Below are positions 1 through 5,252 of a stretch of 7,208 nucleotides of DNA, piece after piece. Source of the DNA: Flavobacteriaceae bacterium (GTDB lineage Bacteria; Bacteroidota; Bacteroidia; Flavobacteriales; Flavobacteriaceae). Where the stretch lies: assembly GCA_016763215.1 (NCBI GenBank), contig JAESUF010000165.1:1-7208 (forward strand), given 5' to 3'. The notes under the pieces were generated by a model. The model was not told the DNA's origin, ran no database searches, and saw nothing but the letters and a program-made list of their open reading frames with translations. The position numbers and the translations under genes were made by a program. The number at the start of each line of letters is the position of its first letter. Position 1 is the stretch's first letter.

Positions 1-114
1 ATATGCTTTGGTTACATCCACATCTACAACAACTCCAAAATAAGGATCAGACAGCTTACTAAAGTGCTCAAAATGTTGTTTTCTATTCCATGTGTTTATA
101 TCTAAAAATTGCAT
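1..114 (-). CDS. Chloramphenicol acetyltransferase family protein, N-terminal 38 codons (partial)
   Basis: Reading the minus strand from the ATG at 114-112 gives 38 open codons that run off the window. The peptide contains NTWNRKQHFEHF near residues 7-18 and then DPYFGVVVDVDVTKAY. This matches the start of type A chloramphenicol acetyltransferases, where an aromatic-Arg/Lys-x-HFE motif is followed by a first beta strand leading into the acyl-CoA fold. The family transfers acetyl from acetyl-CoA to chloramphenicol through a C-terminal catalytic histidine, which lies outside this window. Whether this copy acts on chloramphenicol or another acceptor therefore cannot be judged. The ATG begins on the base immediately after the stop codon of the upstream HAD gene, so the two are almost certainly co-transcribed and perhaps translationally coupled. 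Family assignment is fairly secure; substrate is unknown. Confidence 0.75.
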   Translation of the reverse strand, partial: MQFLDINTWNRKQHFEHFSKLSDPYFGVVVDVDVTKAY

Positions 115-810
115 CTATATAAATTGTAGTAAATCTGTAATTTTTTGAATTGTTTTATATTCTAAATTAACCATCTCTTGTTTAGAGACTTCCTCGTGTG
201 CCCATGTTGTATGAAATGGCACATGTATAGCAAAAGCCCCTATATCTATCAATGGCAATACGTCTGATTTTAATGAATTACCTACCATTAATAACTCTTT
301 AGGGCTGATATCTAAATGCTTTATTAATTTTTGATAATCGGACTCCTTCTTTTCACTCATCACCTCTATATGGTGAAAATAGTTCAACAATCCTGACTTC
401 TCCAATTTACGTTCTTGGTCTAATAAATCGCCTTTTGTGGCAACTATCAACTTATAGTCACCTTGCAAAGATGACAATACCTCTTCTACTCCTTCTAATA
501 GTTCAATTGGCTTTTCAATCATCTCTTTTCCGATATCTAAAATAGCTTCAATTGTTTTTTGAGAAATTGTATAGTTGGAAAGTTTTAAAGCACTTTCTAC
601 CATAGAGAGCATAAACCCCTTAATTCCGTATCCATAAAGCCCTAAGTTCTTTATTTCCAACTTAAATAATTCTTGATCTATCTTATTTTCGGTTTCATAT
701 TGAGAGAGTAAGCCTGCAAACTTTTTTTCAGCTTCTCTAAAGTAGGTCTCATTGACCCAGAGAGTATCATCTGCATCAAAAGCGACTACTTTAATCTGAT
801 TTTTCATCAT
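115..810 (-). CDS. HAD-superfamily hydrolase (phosphatase-like)
   Basis: A 231-residue soluble protein with the haloacid dehalogenase core. Motif I is FDADDTLW at residues 11-18: D12 would be the nucleophile and D14 the acid/base. Motif II is the Thr in VATKGD (T125). A motif III lysine lies near K154/K155. Motif IV is VGNSLKSD at 176-183, ending in the metal-binding D183. Residues of about 24-107 form an inserted helical C1-type cap, as in the COG1011 phosphatase group. It is therefore not a KdsC-type Kdo-8-phosphate phosphatase, which is shorter and capless. It overlaps the end of kdsB by 20 bases and is followed directly by the acetyltransferase gene. Start codons at 810 and 807 (MMKN) are both possible. 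Context suggests a small sugar- or nucleotide-phosphate substrate, but this is inference. Confidence 0.85.
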   Translation of the reverse strand: MMKNQIKVVAFDADDTLWVNETYFREAEKKFAGLLSQYETENKIDQELFKLEIKNLGLYGYGIKGFMLSMVESALKLSNYTISQKTIEAILDIGKEMIEKPIELLEGVEEVLSSLQGDYKLIVATKGDLLDQERKLEKSGLLNYFHHIEVMSEKKESDYQKLIKHLDISPKELLMVGNSLKSDVLPLIDIGAFAIHVPFHTTWAHEEVSKQEMVNLEYKTIQKITDLLQFI

Positions 811-1552
811 TGCTTAAAATTTTTTTTGCTTTTTCTAAATCTTCTGGAGTATCTATTCCAACTACTGAAGTAGTCGTTTCTACCATTTTAATACGTTTAC
901 CAACTTCTAAATAACGAATTCCTTCAATCTTTTCAGAAAGCTCTAAAGGGGTTTCAGAAGTGTTATAAAAATCAATTAAAGCACTCTTCCGAAAAGCATA
1001 CACTCCAATGTGTTTATAATGCACTACATCAATTTCTTTATTTCTGTGATATGGAATTGGACTTCTTGGAAAATACATTGCAAAATCTTGGTTGTCTACA
1101 ATTACTTTCACATTGTTTGGGTTCGTGATTTCATTCTCCTCATCCAGTTTTACTTTTAACGAGGCTAAATCTATATTTTGTTGCGGATCGTTTTTAAAAA
1201 TGGCTATCAATTTCCTTAAAGAAACTTCATCAATAAAAGGTTCATCACCTTGTACATTAATTACAATATCAACATCCATATTCTCAACAGCTTCAGCTAT
1301 TCTATCAGAACCACATTCATGCTCTTTCTGACTCATAATAGCCTTACCTCCTACTTCTGTAATGGTATTAAATATCAAATCTGAATCCGTAACAACAAAA
1401 ACATCGTCAAAAAGCGCTGTCTCTAATGTAGCTTCATAAGTTCTAACAATAACCGGTTTTCCTCCTAAATCTTTCATTAATTTACCTGGGAAACGAGAAG
1501 CGCTATAACGCGCAGGAATCATTGCTATAATTCTCATATTGACATTATTCAT
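791..1552 (-). CDS. kdsB: 3-deoxy-manno-octulosonate cytidylyltransferase (CMP-Kdo synthetase)
   Basis: A cytoplasmic enzyme that joins CTP and Kdo to give CMP-Kdo, the donor for the lipopolysaccharide inner core. The 253-residue reading has the whole family signature: [13 protein letters not shown] (residues 12-24, nucleotide-binding loop), [10 protein letters not shown] (79-88), NVQGDEP (99-105, with metal-binding D103), [10 protein letters not shown] (159-168), HIGVYAFR (181-188) and [10 protein letters not shown] (231-240, second metal aspartate D235). E. coli KdsB begins only a few residues before IPARY, so Met6 (ATG at 1537-1535) is the likelier start. The promoter element at 1562-1569 would leave only about six bases of leader before the ATG at 1552, but about 21 before Met6. 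It is the first gene of a three-gene minus-strand operon. It implies an outer membrane with Kdo-containing LPS. Confidence 0.95.
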   Translation of the reverse strand: MNNVNMRIIAMIPARYSASRFPGKLMKDLGGKPVIVRTYEATLETALFDDVFVVTDSDLIFNTITEVGGKAIMSQKEHECGSDRIAEAVENMDVDIVINVQGDEPFIDEVSLRKLIAIFKNDPQQNIDLASLKVKLDEENEITNPNNVKVIVDNQDFAMYFPRSPIPYHRNKEIDVVHYKHIGVYAFRKSALIDFYNTSETPLELSEKIEGIRYLEVGKRIKMVETTTSVVGIDTPEDLEKAKKILSNDEKSD

Positions 1553-1561
1553 TTAAGAACT

Positions 1562-1569
1562 CAAAGATA
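1562..1569 (-). promoter_or_regulatory. Promoter -7 element for the kdsB operon
   Basis: The plus strand reads CAAAGATA, which is TATCTTTG on the minus strand and a full match to the Bacteroidota -7 consensus TAnnTTTG. It lies 9 bases upstream of the ATG at 1552. No clear TTTG -33 element is visible at the expected distance, so the call rests on the -7 match and position. Confidence 0.5.
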
Positions 1570-1671
1570 CATATTTATGCATTCTTAGGTTTTTAATAGT
1601 ACGCACTTTTAGAGGGGAAAAAATTAACATTTTAATTAACAAGTTCATTATGCTGCGTTAAAATTAATCTT

Positions 1672-1679
1672 TACATTTG
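1672..1679 (+). promoter_or_regulatory. Promoter -7 element for the 1687-1869 transcription unit
   Basis: TACATTTG is a full match to TAnnTTTG. Only a poor -33 candidate (TTATG near 1648-1652) lies upstream. An imperfect inverted repeat, TAATTAAC at 1633-1640 and GTTAAAATTA at 1657-1666, flanks that region and might be an operator. Transcription would start about 1683-1685, just ahead of the ATG at 1687. Confidence 0.5.
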
Positions 1680-1686
1680 AGCTATA

Positions 1687-1815
1687 ATGAAAGGACTCAT
1701 AAATACTTATAAGCTTATTGTACAAATTATTACTTCAATGATTTGTAAAAACACAATGCGTAAACAATATATCTACGTAGAAAAAAGCTCACATCCTATT
1801 CATAAGAAACGATAA
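1687..1815 (+). CDS. Possible 42-residue small protein or leader peptide
   Basis: An ATG at 1687 opens 42 codons ending in TAA at 1813-1815. The peptide begins MKGLINTYKLIVQIITSMIC, a mildly hydrophobic, isoleucine-rich half, and ends in a basic, histidine-containing tail (SSHPIHKKR). I recognise no family. In favour of translation: the ATG sits 7 bases after a -7 promoter element, an arrangement seen at other genes in this window, and a terminator follows 24 bases after the stop. Against it: the length is within chance for AT-rich DNA, there are no recognisable motifs, and the bases also form hairpins. It could be a leader peptide, a tiny membrane-associated protein, or a chance ORF in a small RNA. 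Confidence 0.3.
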   Translation: MKGLINTYKLIVQIITSMICKNTMRKQYIYVEKSSHPIHKKR

Positions 1816-1839
1816 AATTTATCCATTTATAATATACAG

Positions 1840-1869
1840 AAGACGCTTTTTAAAAAAAGCGTCTTTTTT
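1840..1869 (+). terminator. Strong intrinsic terminator upstream of the 35-codon ORF and hotdog gene
   Basis: An 11-bp perfect stem, AAGACGCTTTT (1840-1850) with AAAAGCGTCTT (1855-1865), has a four-base loop (TAAA) and leads into a run of Ts to 1869. On the minus strand the stem is not followed by Ts, so it acts on plus-strand transcripts. It lies between the 42-codon ORF and the 35-codon ORF. Confidence 0.85.
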
Positions 1870-1901
1870 GTTTTAATACACAAACCCTAAAAACAAATAT
1901 C

Positions 1902-2009
1902 ATGAAATCAATTAAACACACACAGCAATCTATCAATCGAATGTCTCAATTACAATTCACTGTAATTAAAAATGTAGACCCCGAACCATTGTTGAATTTT
2001 AATCCTTAA
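1902..2009 (+). CDS. Possible 35-residue small protein upstream of the hotdog gene
   Basis: An ATG at 1902 opens 35 codons ending in TAA at 2007-2009, four bases before the ATG of the hotdog gene. The peptide starts MKSIKHTQQSINRMSQ (basic and glutamine-rich) and ends NVDPEPLLNFNP. It has no signal peptide or membrane segment, and I recognise no family. The close spacing to 2014 favours a shared message and possible translational coupling. I see no convincing promoter between the terminator at 1869 and this ATG, so transcription may depend on read-through. Treat as hypothetical. Confidence 0.35.
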   Translation: MKSIKHTQQSINRMSQLQFTVIKNVDPEPLLNFNP

Positions 2010-2013
2010 AGTA

Positions 2014-2364
2014 ATGCACCATTTAATTAAAGAAAACTCTAGAAGTACTTATGAGTTTACCGTTAACAAAAAACATGTTAATAAATACAAGACGCTACAT
2101 ACTTCGATCTTGTTTCAAAAAGCTGAATCTCTAGCCAAGGTCTCAATGACACACTATAACGGTATTTTAGAGACATCTCTCACAACATTCGAAATAGATA
2201 TTAAAAGGAAAGCTTTCCTACATGATGAATTGGTTGTTACCAATCGTGTCCAAAAATTGAACAATTCATCTTTAGAACTGTGTATTACTATTGCCAAGAA
2301 ATCTAAGCAAAATGACCTTATTTGTAAAGCTATTTTTGGATACACCTTAAGAAAAGTCTCTTAA
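2014..2364 (+). CDS. Hotdog-fold protein, acyl-CoA thioesterase-like
   Basis: A 116-residue protein whose pattern fits a single hotdog domain: a first strand (YEFTVNKKHVN, about 13-23), a long helix carrying LHTSILFQKAESLAKVSMTH (about 28-47), then strands around TTFEIDIKRKAFLHDELVV (57-75), SLELCITIAKK (86-96) and LICKAIFGYTL (102-112). In PaaI/YbgC-type thioesterases the helix starts with a His-Gly-Gly turn and carries an acidic residue facing the thioester. Here H29 and E38 sit in those places, but the glycines are replaced by T-S. The D71 turn (LHDEL) matches the usual GDxL turn before the third strand. The protein is small, cytosolic and divergent. Hydrolysis of an acyl-CoA is the likely role, but loss of the glycines leaves activity uncertain. 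It is followed by a terminator at 2390. Confidence 0.65.
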   Translation: MHHLIKENSRSTYEFTVNKKHVNKYKTLHTSILFQKAESLAKVSMTHYNGILETSLTTFEIDIKRKAFLHDELVVTNRVQKLNNSSLELCITIAKKSKQNDLICKAIFGYTLRKVS

Positions 2365-2389
2365 TTACTTATCCTAGCTCTGATTCTTT

Positions 2390-2423
2390 ATAGCAGGTTT
2401 AAGTTGCTAAACCTGTTATTTTT
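2390..2423 (+). terminator. Intrinsic terminator of the hotdog gene
   Basis: Bases 2390-2401 pair with 2408-2419 (12 pairs including one G.T, with a CAGGTTTA/TAAACCTG core and a six-base loop), and Ts continue to 2423. It overlaps the stop codon of the convergent isomerase gene. On the minus strand the stem is followed by a T-poor stretch, so it probably serves only the plus strand. Confidence 0.75.
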
Positions 2424-3402
2424 ACTGTATATAAACCTCAAGTAATTCAGAAGGTCTTTCAGAAGTAATCACAAATTCTTTCAGGGCTGCAGGTACTAAT
2501 ATCGTTTCACCCTTTTTTAATTCTTCTTGCAGATTTTTATAAGAAAATAGCACTTCACCTTGTACACACATATAGATAACAAAAGAATCTTTCTCTGAAT
2601 GGTTAATAGAAACCGTTCCTAGAATAGGCAATACATTCGTTGTAAAATAAGGACATGAAACAATTTCTGTAGCTATATTCTGTTCTTTTTGATATTGAGT
2701 TCGGTAGGATGATTCTGCTTTATACTCTATGGCATCAATAGCATCTTCTGTATGTAAATCACGATAATTCCCTTCTGAATCCTGTCGATCCCAATCATAA
2801 ATACGATAGGTAACATCAGAAGTTTGTTGAATTTCAGCTAGTAAAACCCCTGCTCCAATTGCATGGACTCTTCCCGTTGGGATAAAATAGACATCTCCAG
2901 AAGTTACTTCTTCAATATTTAAAATATCCGTTAACGACTTATTTTCAAGATGATGGAGGTATTCTTCTTTGGCAACATCTTTTTCAAAACCAACAATCAA
3001 GTTTGCTTTTTCATCCGCTTGCATTACGTACCACATTTCTGTTTTTCCGAAAGAATTATGGCGCTTTTTAGCCAAATCATCATGAGGATGTAGTTGAATA
3101 CTTAATGCTTCTTTGGCATCTATAAATTTAATAAGCAGTGGGAATTTCTCTCCAAAATGGTTGTAAACCTTCTCTCCAACTAACTCATTTTTATATTCAT
3201 TTATTAGTTGTTTTAAATCCTTACCTTTCAATACTCCATTTGAAACAATAGACGTATCTCCTTCTACATCAGATATTTCCCAACTTTCACCAACATCATT
3301 TCTATCTGACTTCTTATTTAGAAGATTCATTAATTTTTCACCTCCCCAAATCTTATCCTTTAAAATGGGTTCAAACTTTAAAGACTGATTCATCATATTC
3401 AT
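2422..3402 (-). CDS. manA: Mannose-6-phosphate isomerase, class I
   Basis: A cytosolic zinc enzyme that interconverts fructose-6-phosphate and mannose-6-phosphate, leading to GDP-mannose and surface polysaccharides, or to mannose use. The 326 residues fit the short bacterial (Bacillus-like) branch. The start has LKFEPILKDKIWGGEKL (8-24). The metal site is QLHPHDDLA (103-111, ligands Q103 and H105), E122 in GKTEMWYV, and H180 in PTGRVHAIGAG. The catalytic-arginine segment is TYRIYDWDR (198-206). The C-terminal quarter is a second cupin-like domain (SFVIYMCVQGEVLFSY, 273-288). Met3 and Met4 (ATG at 3396 and 3393) are nearer the family's usual start than Met1. The promoter element at 3410-3417 would leave Met1 almost leaderless, which also favours Met3 or Met4. 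It stands alone between convergent and divergent neighbours. Confidence 0.93.
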   Translation of the reverse strand: MNMMNQSLKFEPILKDKIWGGEKLMNLLNKKSDRNDVGESWEISDVEGDTSIVSNGVLKGKDLKQLINEYKNELVGEKVYNHFGEKFPLLIKFIDAKEALSIQLHPHDDLAKKRHNSFGKTEMWYVMQADEKANLIVGFEKDVAKEEYLHHLENKSLTDILNIEEVTSGDVYFIPTGRVHAIGAGVLLAEIQQTSDVTYRIYDWDRQDSEGNYRDLHTEDAIDAIEYKAESSYRTQYQKEQNIATEIVSCPYFTTNVLPILGTVSINHSEKDSFVIYMCVQGEVLFSYKNLQEELKKGETILVPAALKEFVITSERPSELLEVYIQ

Positions 3403-3409
3403 TAAGCTA

Positions 3410-3417
3410 CAAATTTA
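3410..3417 (-). promoter_or_regulatory. Promoter -7 element for manA
   Basis: The plus strand CAAATTTA reads TAAATTTG on the minus strand, a full match to TAnnTTTG, 7 bases from the ATG at 3402. No good -33 element is visible. It predicts a very short leader for the isomerase message. Confidence 0.45.
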
Positions 3418-3534
3418 CAAGTTCTTATGATATAGAAAGCTAGAAAAAAATAATTAACTTTAGAGCTAATGAATTACCTGCTTTGTAACTTTTTAATTAA
3501 ATTCACTACCAATAATTAACCAACCGAACTAAAC

Positions 3535-4263
3535 ATGCTAAAAATCTTTAAGAATATACGGCAAAAATTGATTTTTCGAAATAAAATGAGTTCCTACCTT
3601 CTCTACGCTATTGGAGAAATTACATTAGTAATGGTTGGTATTCTTTTAGCTCTTCAAGTTAACAATTGGAATGAAATTAGAAAAACAGAAAGGCAGCTCA
3701 ACAGCATTTTAAAAACAGTTTCTTTAGATTTAAAAAGAGATACCTTAAGTGCCAGTAGAGTCATTCGGTTTTATGATACCATCAAAAAGAAAAGCGATTT
3801 AATTATTCATAAAAAATTAAATAGAACCAATTATAATGATTGTCCTGAATGCAGAAGCTTAGTTTCTATTTATCAACCCTTTGTCATTCAACAAAAAGGA
3901 TATGAATTATTAAAAAAATTTTCGAACAAGAATCAAATTAAAAACGATACGTTGATAACGAACATCACACAGTTTTATACTACGTTAAAAGTTTTGATTG
4001 ACGATAGTAATACTTTTATAAAAGATGAAGTATTTAAAAATATTGAAGTATTCAAAAGTAAAGATTGGTTCGTCGACTGGACCTTAGGAGTCTACTCAGA
4101 AGAAATGGTCATCTTTTTTACTGAGAGTGAAGAATATAGAAAAATGGTTGCTGCAAACAATCTTTTAGCAGGGAAAAATCACAAATTATTTGTAGAGTTG
4201 TACAATAATGGTGCTAAAAAATTATTGGAGAGGCTGGGCGAGAGACTTAAATTAATTGAATAA
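3535..4263 (+). CDS. DUF6090-like single-pass membrane protein
   Basis: A 242-residue protein with the layout of the flavobacterial DUF6090 family. A short basic amphipathic start (LKIFKNIRQKLIFRNK) is followed by one membrane helix at about 21-41 (YLLYAIGEITLVMVGILLAL). The conserved exit LQVNNWNE (40-47) comes next, and then a long soluble, mostly helical region with coiled-coil character. Within the latter, residues 120-150 carry the family-typical block KGYELLKKFS...IKNDTLITNITQFY. A CPEC pair (C103, C106) could be a disulfide or metal site. By the positive-inside rule the N-terminus is cytoplasmic and the bulk lies in the periplasm. The function of the family is unknown. No clear promoter precedes it: TAACTTTA at 3455-3462 and TTTG at 3482-3485 are only partial candidates. 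It is followed one base after its stop by a tiny membrane ORF. Confidence 0.8.
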   Translation: MLKIFKNIRQKLIFRNKMSSYLLYAIGEITLVMVGILLALQVNNWNEIRKTERQLNSILKTVSLDLKRDTLSASRVIRFYDTIKKKSDLIIHKKLNRTNYNDCPECRSLVSIYQPFVIQQKGYELLKKFSNKNQIKNDTLITNITQFYTTLKVLIDDSNTFIKDEVFKNIEVFKSKDWFVDWTLGVYSEEMVIFFTESEEYRKMVAANNLLAGKNHKLFVELYNNGAKKLLERLGERLKLIE

Positions 4264-4264
4264 A

Positions 4265-4372
4265 ATGGAAGGATTTAATATCGTTATGGTCATTGCCATT
4301 ATCTTGTTTGCCAGATTAGGAGTGCGATTAGTAATGGGGTATAAAAAATATAAAAAAGAAAACAATGACTAA
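4265..4372 (+). CDS. Small single-pass membrane peptide, 35 residues
   Basis: An ATG at 4265, one base after the TAA of the DUF6090-like gene, opens 35 codons to a TAA at 4370-4372. The peptide has an uncharged hydrophobic core (FNIVMVIAIILFARLGVRLV, residues 4-23) and then a strongly basic tail (YKKYKKEN). That is the pattern of a small inner-membrane protein with its C-terminus in the cytoplasm. I recognise no family. The immediate spacing implies one message with the upstream gene, and the partner could bind the DUF6090 membrane helix, but that is inference. The composition is unlikely for a random frame, which raises confidence above that of the other tiny ORFs here. Confidence 0.5.
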   Translation: MEGFNIVMVIAIILFARLGVRLVMGYKKYKKENND

Positions 4373-4591
4373 GTTTTTTTAAACCTATTTGAAGCCTCTA
4401 ACCTCTAAAGAGAAGACAAGCAAATACTTTAAAAATGACAGCAAGCTTATATGTGTCGATTTTAAAACGTTTGACAGATACGGACATTTTTTTATAAAAT
4501 AGATTTAACAGGTAATTGACACAAAATTAAAAAACAGGTACCTTAGAAAAAGGGAAAGTAAGGTTTAATTAAACATTTAAAATAAATAACA
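4373..4591 (+). other. Intergenic region with promoter candidates, no convincing gene
   Basis: This 219-base gap has no ORF with support; the longest ATG frame noted, at 4435, is 20 codons. A TTGACA at 4471-4476 with TATAAA at 4493-4498 (16-base spacing) resembles a general sigma-70 promoter, which is not the usual form in Bacteroidota. AACAGGTA occurs twice, at 4507-4514 and 4533-4540, 26 bases apart; the second copy overlaps the promoter candidate at 4516-4546. Confidence 0.5.
4516..4546 (+). promoter_or_regulatory. Promoter candidate for the 63-residue coiled-coil gene
   Basis: TTG at 4516-4518, 20 bases, then TACCTTAG at 4539-4546, one mismatch from TAnnTTTG. The spacing suits the Bacteroidota form and would give a leader of about 40 bases before the ATG at 4592. 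Confidence 0.4.
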
Positions 4592-4783
4592 ATGGGTATT
4601 TTTTGGGACTTAATGCAGCAAAACGAATTGAATAAACAACAACGTCAGGCTGATAGTATTGAAGATAGAGTTCGTTTTTTAGAAAGGGACCTAGCAGACA
4701 CTAAGGAACTTCTTCAGAAAACGTTGGCTGCTCTAGAAACACATTTAAACAAGGATATCGATGGAGATGGAAAGTTAGGTTAA
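4592..4783 (+). CDS. Small coiled-coil protein with a C-terminal DxDxDG calcium-loop motif
   Basis: A 63-residue protein in three parts. A conserved-looking start, MGIFWDLMQQ (1-10), is followed by a charged heptad-like helix from about 11 to 52 (SIEDRVRFLERDLADTKELL and onward). It ends with KDIDGDGKLG (54-63), where D55, D57, D59 and G60 form half of an EF-hand or dockerin-type calcium loop at the very C-terminus. There is no signal peptide or membrane helix, so it is likely cytoplasmic and oligomeric through the coiled coil. From memory, similar short proteins with the same start and end are found across Bacteroidota and other phyla as hypothetical proteins; no function is known to me. The loop is missing the distal acidic residue of a full EF-hand, so calcium binding is uncertain. 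It stands alone, with a convergent gene downstream. Confidence 0.7.
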   Translation: MGIFWDLMQQNELNKQQRQADSIEDRVRFLERDLADTKELLQKTLAALETHLNKDIDGDGKLG

Positions 4784-4838
4784 AAACGAACCGTATCTCT
4801 ATCTTTTATTTTTAGCAAATAAAAAAATTGTAAAAACG

Positions 4839-5252
4839 CTATTCTCCAGAATAACGCACAAAGTTCCTTGGAGTTTCATACAAGGTAATCTCTAAATCTA
4901 GAGATTCAGAAATGTGTTTTCTTAGTTTGTTATAGGTAACCACACAAATATTTTCAGCAGTTGGATTTAGAGTTTTAAATTCTTCAACCTCTACATTCAA
5001 GTTCTTATGATCAAAAGCATCTTCAATTTCAGAACGAATCAGGTGTTTTAGTTTTCCCAGATCATACACAAACCCCGTTTCTGGATCTACCTCGCCAGTC
5101 ACTGCGACTATCAGTTCATAGTTATGTCCGTGATAGTTAGGATTGCTACACTTCCCAAAGACTTCTAAATTCTTTTCATCAGACCAATCTGACCTGAACA
5201 ATCTATGCGCAGCATTAAAGTGCGCTTTTCTGCAAGCTGTAATTTTAGGCAT
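4839..5252 (-). CDS. 6-pyruvoyl-tetrahydropterin synthase / QueD family protein
   Basis: A 137-residue cytosolic enzyme of the COG0720 family, which converts 7,8-dihydroneopterin triphosphate either to 6-carboxytetrahydropterin (queuosine pathway, QueD) or to 6-pyruvoyltetrahydropterin (biopterin pathway). The zinc ligands are visible: H16 in FNAAHRL, and H41 and H43 in NYHGHNY. The catalytic cysteine is C35 in GKCSNPNYHGH, the Asp-His pair is D81-H82 in FDHKNLN, the pterin-anchoring Glu is E126 in YETPRNF, and PTAEN is at 97-101. The Cys-to-His spacing is C-X5-HGH, as in animal PTPS; E. coli QueD has C-X3-HGH. General pipelines would call this queD, but the motif leaves the product open. Its ATG overlaps the last 8 bases of idi, so the two are co-transcribed and probably coupled. 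Confidence 0.9.
   Translation of the reverse strand: MPKITACRKAHFNAAHRLFRSDWSDEKNLEVFGKCSNPNYHGHNYELIVAVTGEVDPETGFVYDLGKLKHLIRSEIEDAFDHKNLNVEVEEFKTLNPTAENICVVTYNKLRKHISESLDLEITLYETPRNFVRYSGE

Larger units (their letters stand above)
1685..1869 (+). ncRNA. Candidate structured small RNA or leader RNA ending in an intrinsic terminator
   Basis: A TAnnTTTG element at 1672-1679 and a strong terminator at 1840-1869 bracket a transcript of about 185 nucleotides. Within it are an 11-bp hairpin, 1721-1731 with 1737-1747 (one U.G pair, loop ACTTC), a possible short pairing of 1712-1716 with 1785-1789, and a long-range stem of 9 pairs with one bulge joining 1687-1695 to 1794-1803. Together these would make a rod about 117 nucleotides long. 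That general shape and size recall 6S-like RNAs of Flavobacteria, but I cannot confirm the family by eye and do not assign it. The same bases encode a 42-codon ORF, so the RNA may be a messenger, a regulator, or an attenuator leader for the downstream genes. Confidence 0.35.

Noticed and set aside
1092..1331. 79-codon plus-strand ORF
   Set aside because: It lies wholly inside kdsB on the opposite strand, has low-complexity Ser/Phe/Ile composition, and kdsB is certain.
1..1552. Resistance island or mobile element suggested by the acetyltransferase
   Set aside because: No transposase, inverted repeats, attachment site or base-composition shift is visible; the gene is embedded in an operon with kdsB.
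1709..1781. Perfect 10-base palindromes ATAAGCTTAT (1709-1718) and TCTACGTAGA (1772-1781) as operators or attachment sites
   Set aside because: They have different sequences, no matching copies elsewhere in the window, and lie downstream of the promoter; perfect palindromes of this size occur by chance.
2154..2345. 63-codon minus-strand ORF
   Set aside because: It is antisense to the hotdog gene, with no motif, promoter or sensible composition.
4435..4497. 20-codon ORF in the 4373-4591 gap
   Set aside because: It is too short, has no recognisable features, and overlaps the promoter-like sequence.
4804..4824. TTTTATTT/AAATAAAA hairpin as a terminator between the convergent genes
   Set aside because: The stem is A-T only and is not followed by a T-run on either strand, so it is likely chance in AT-rich DNA.
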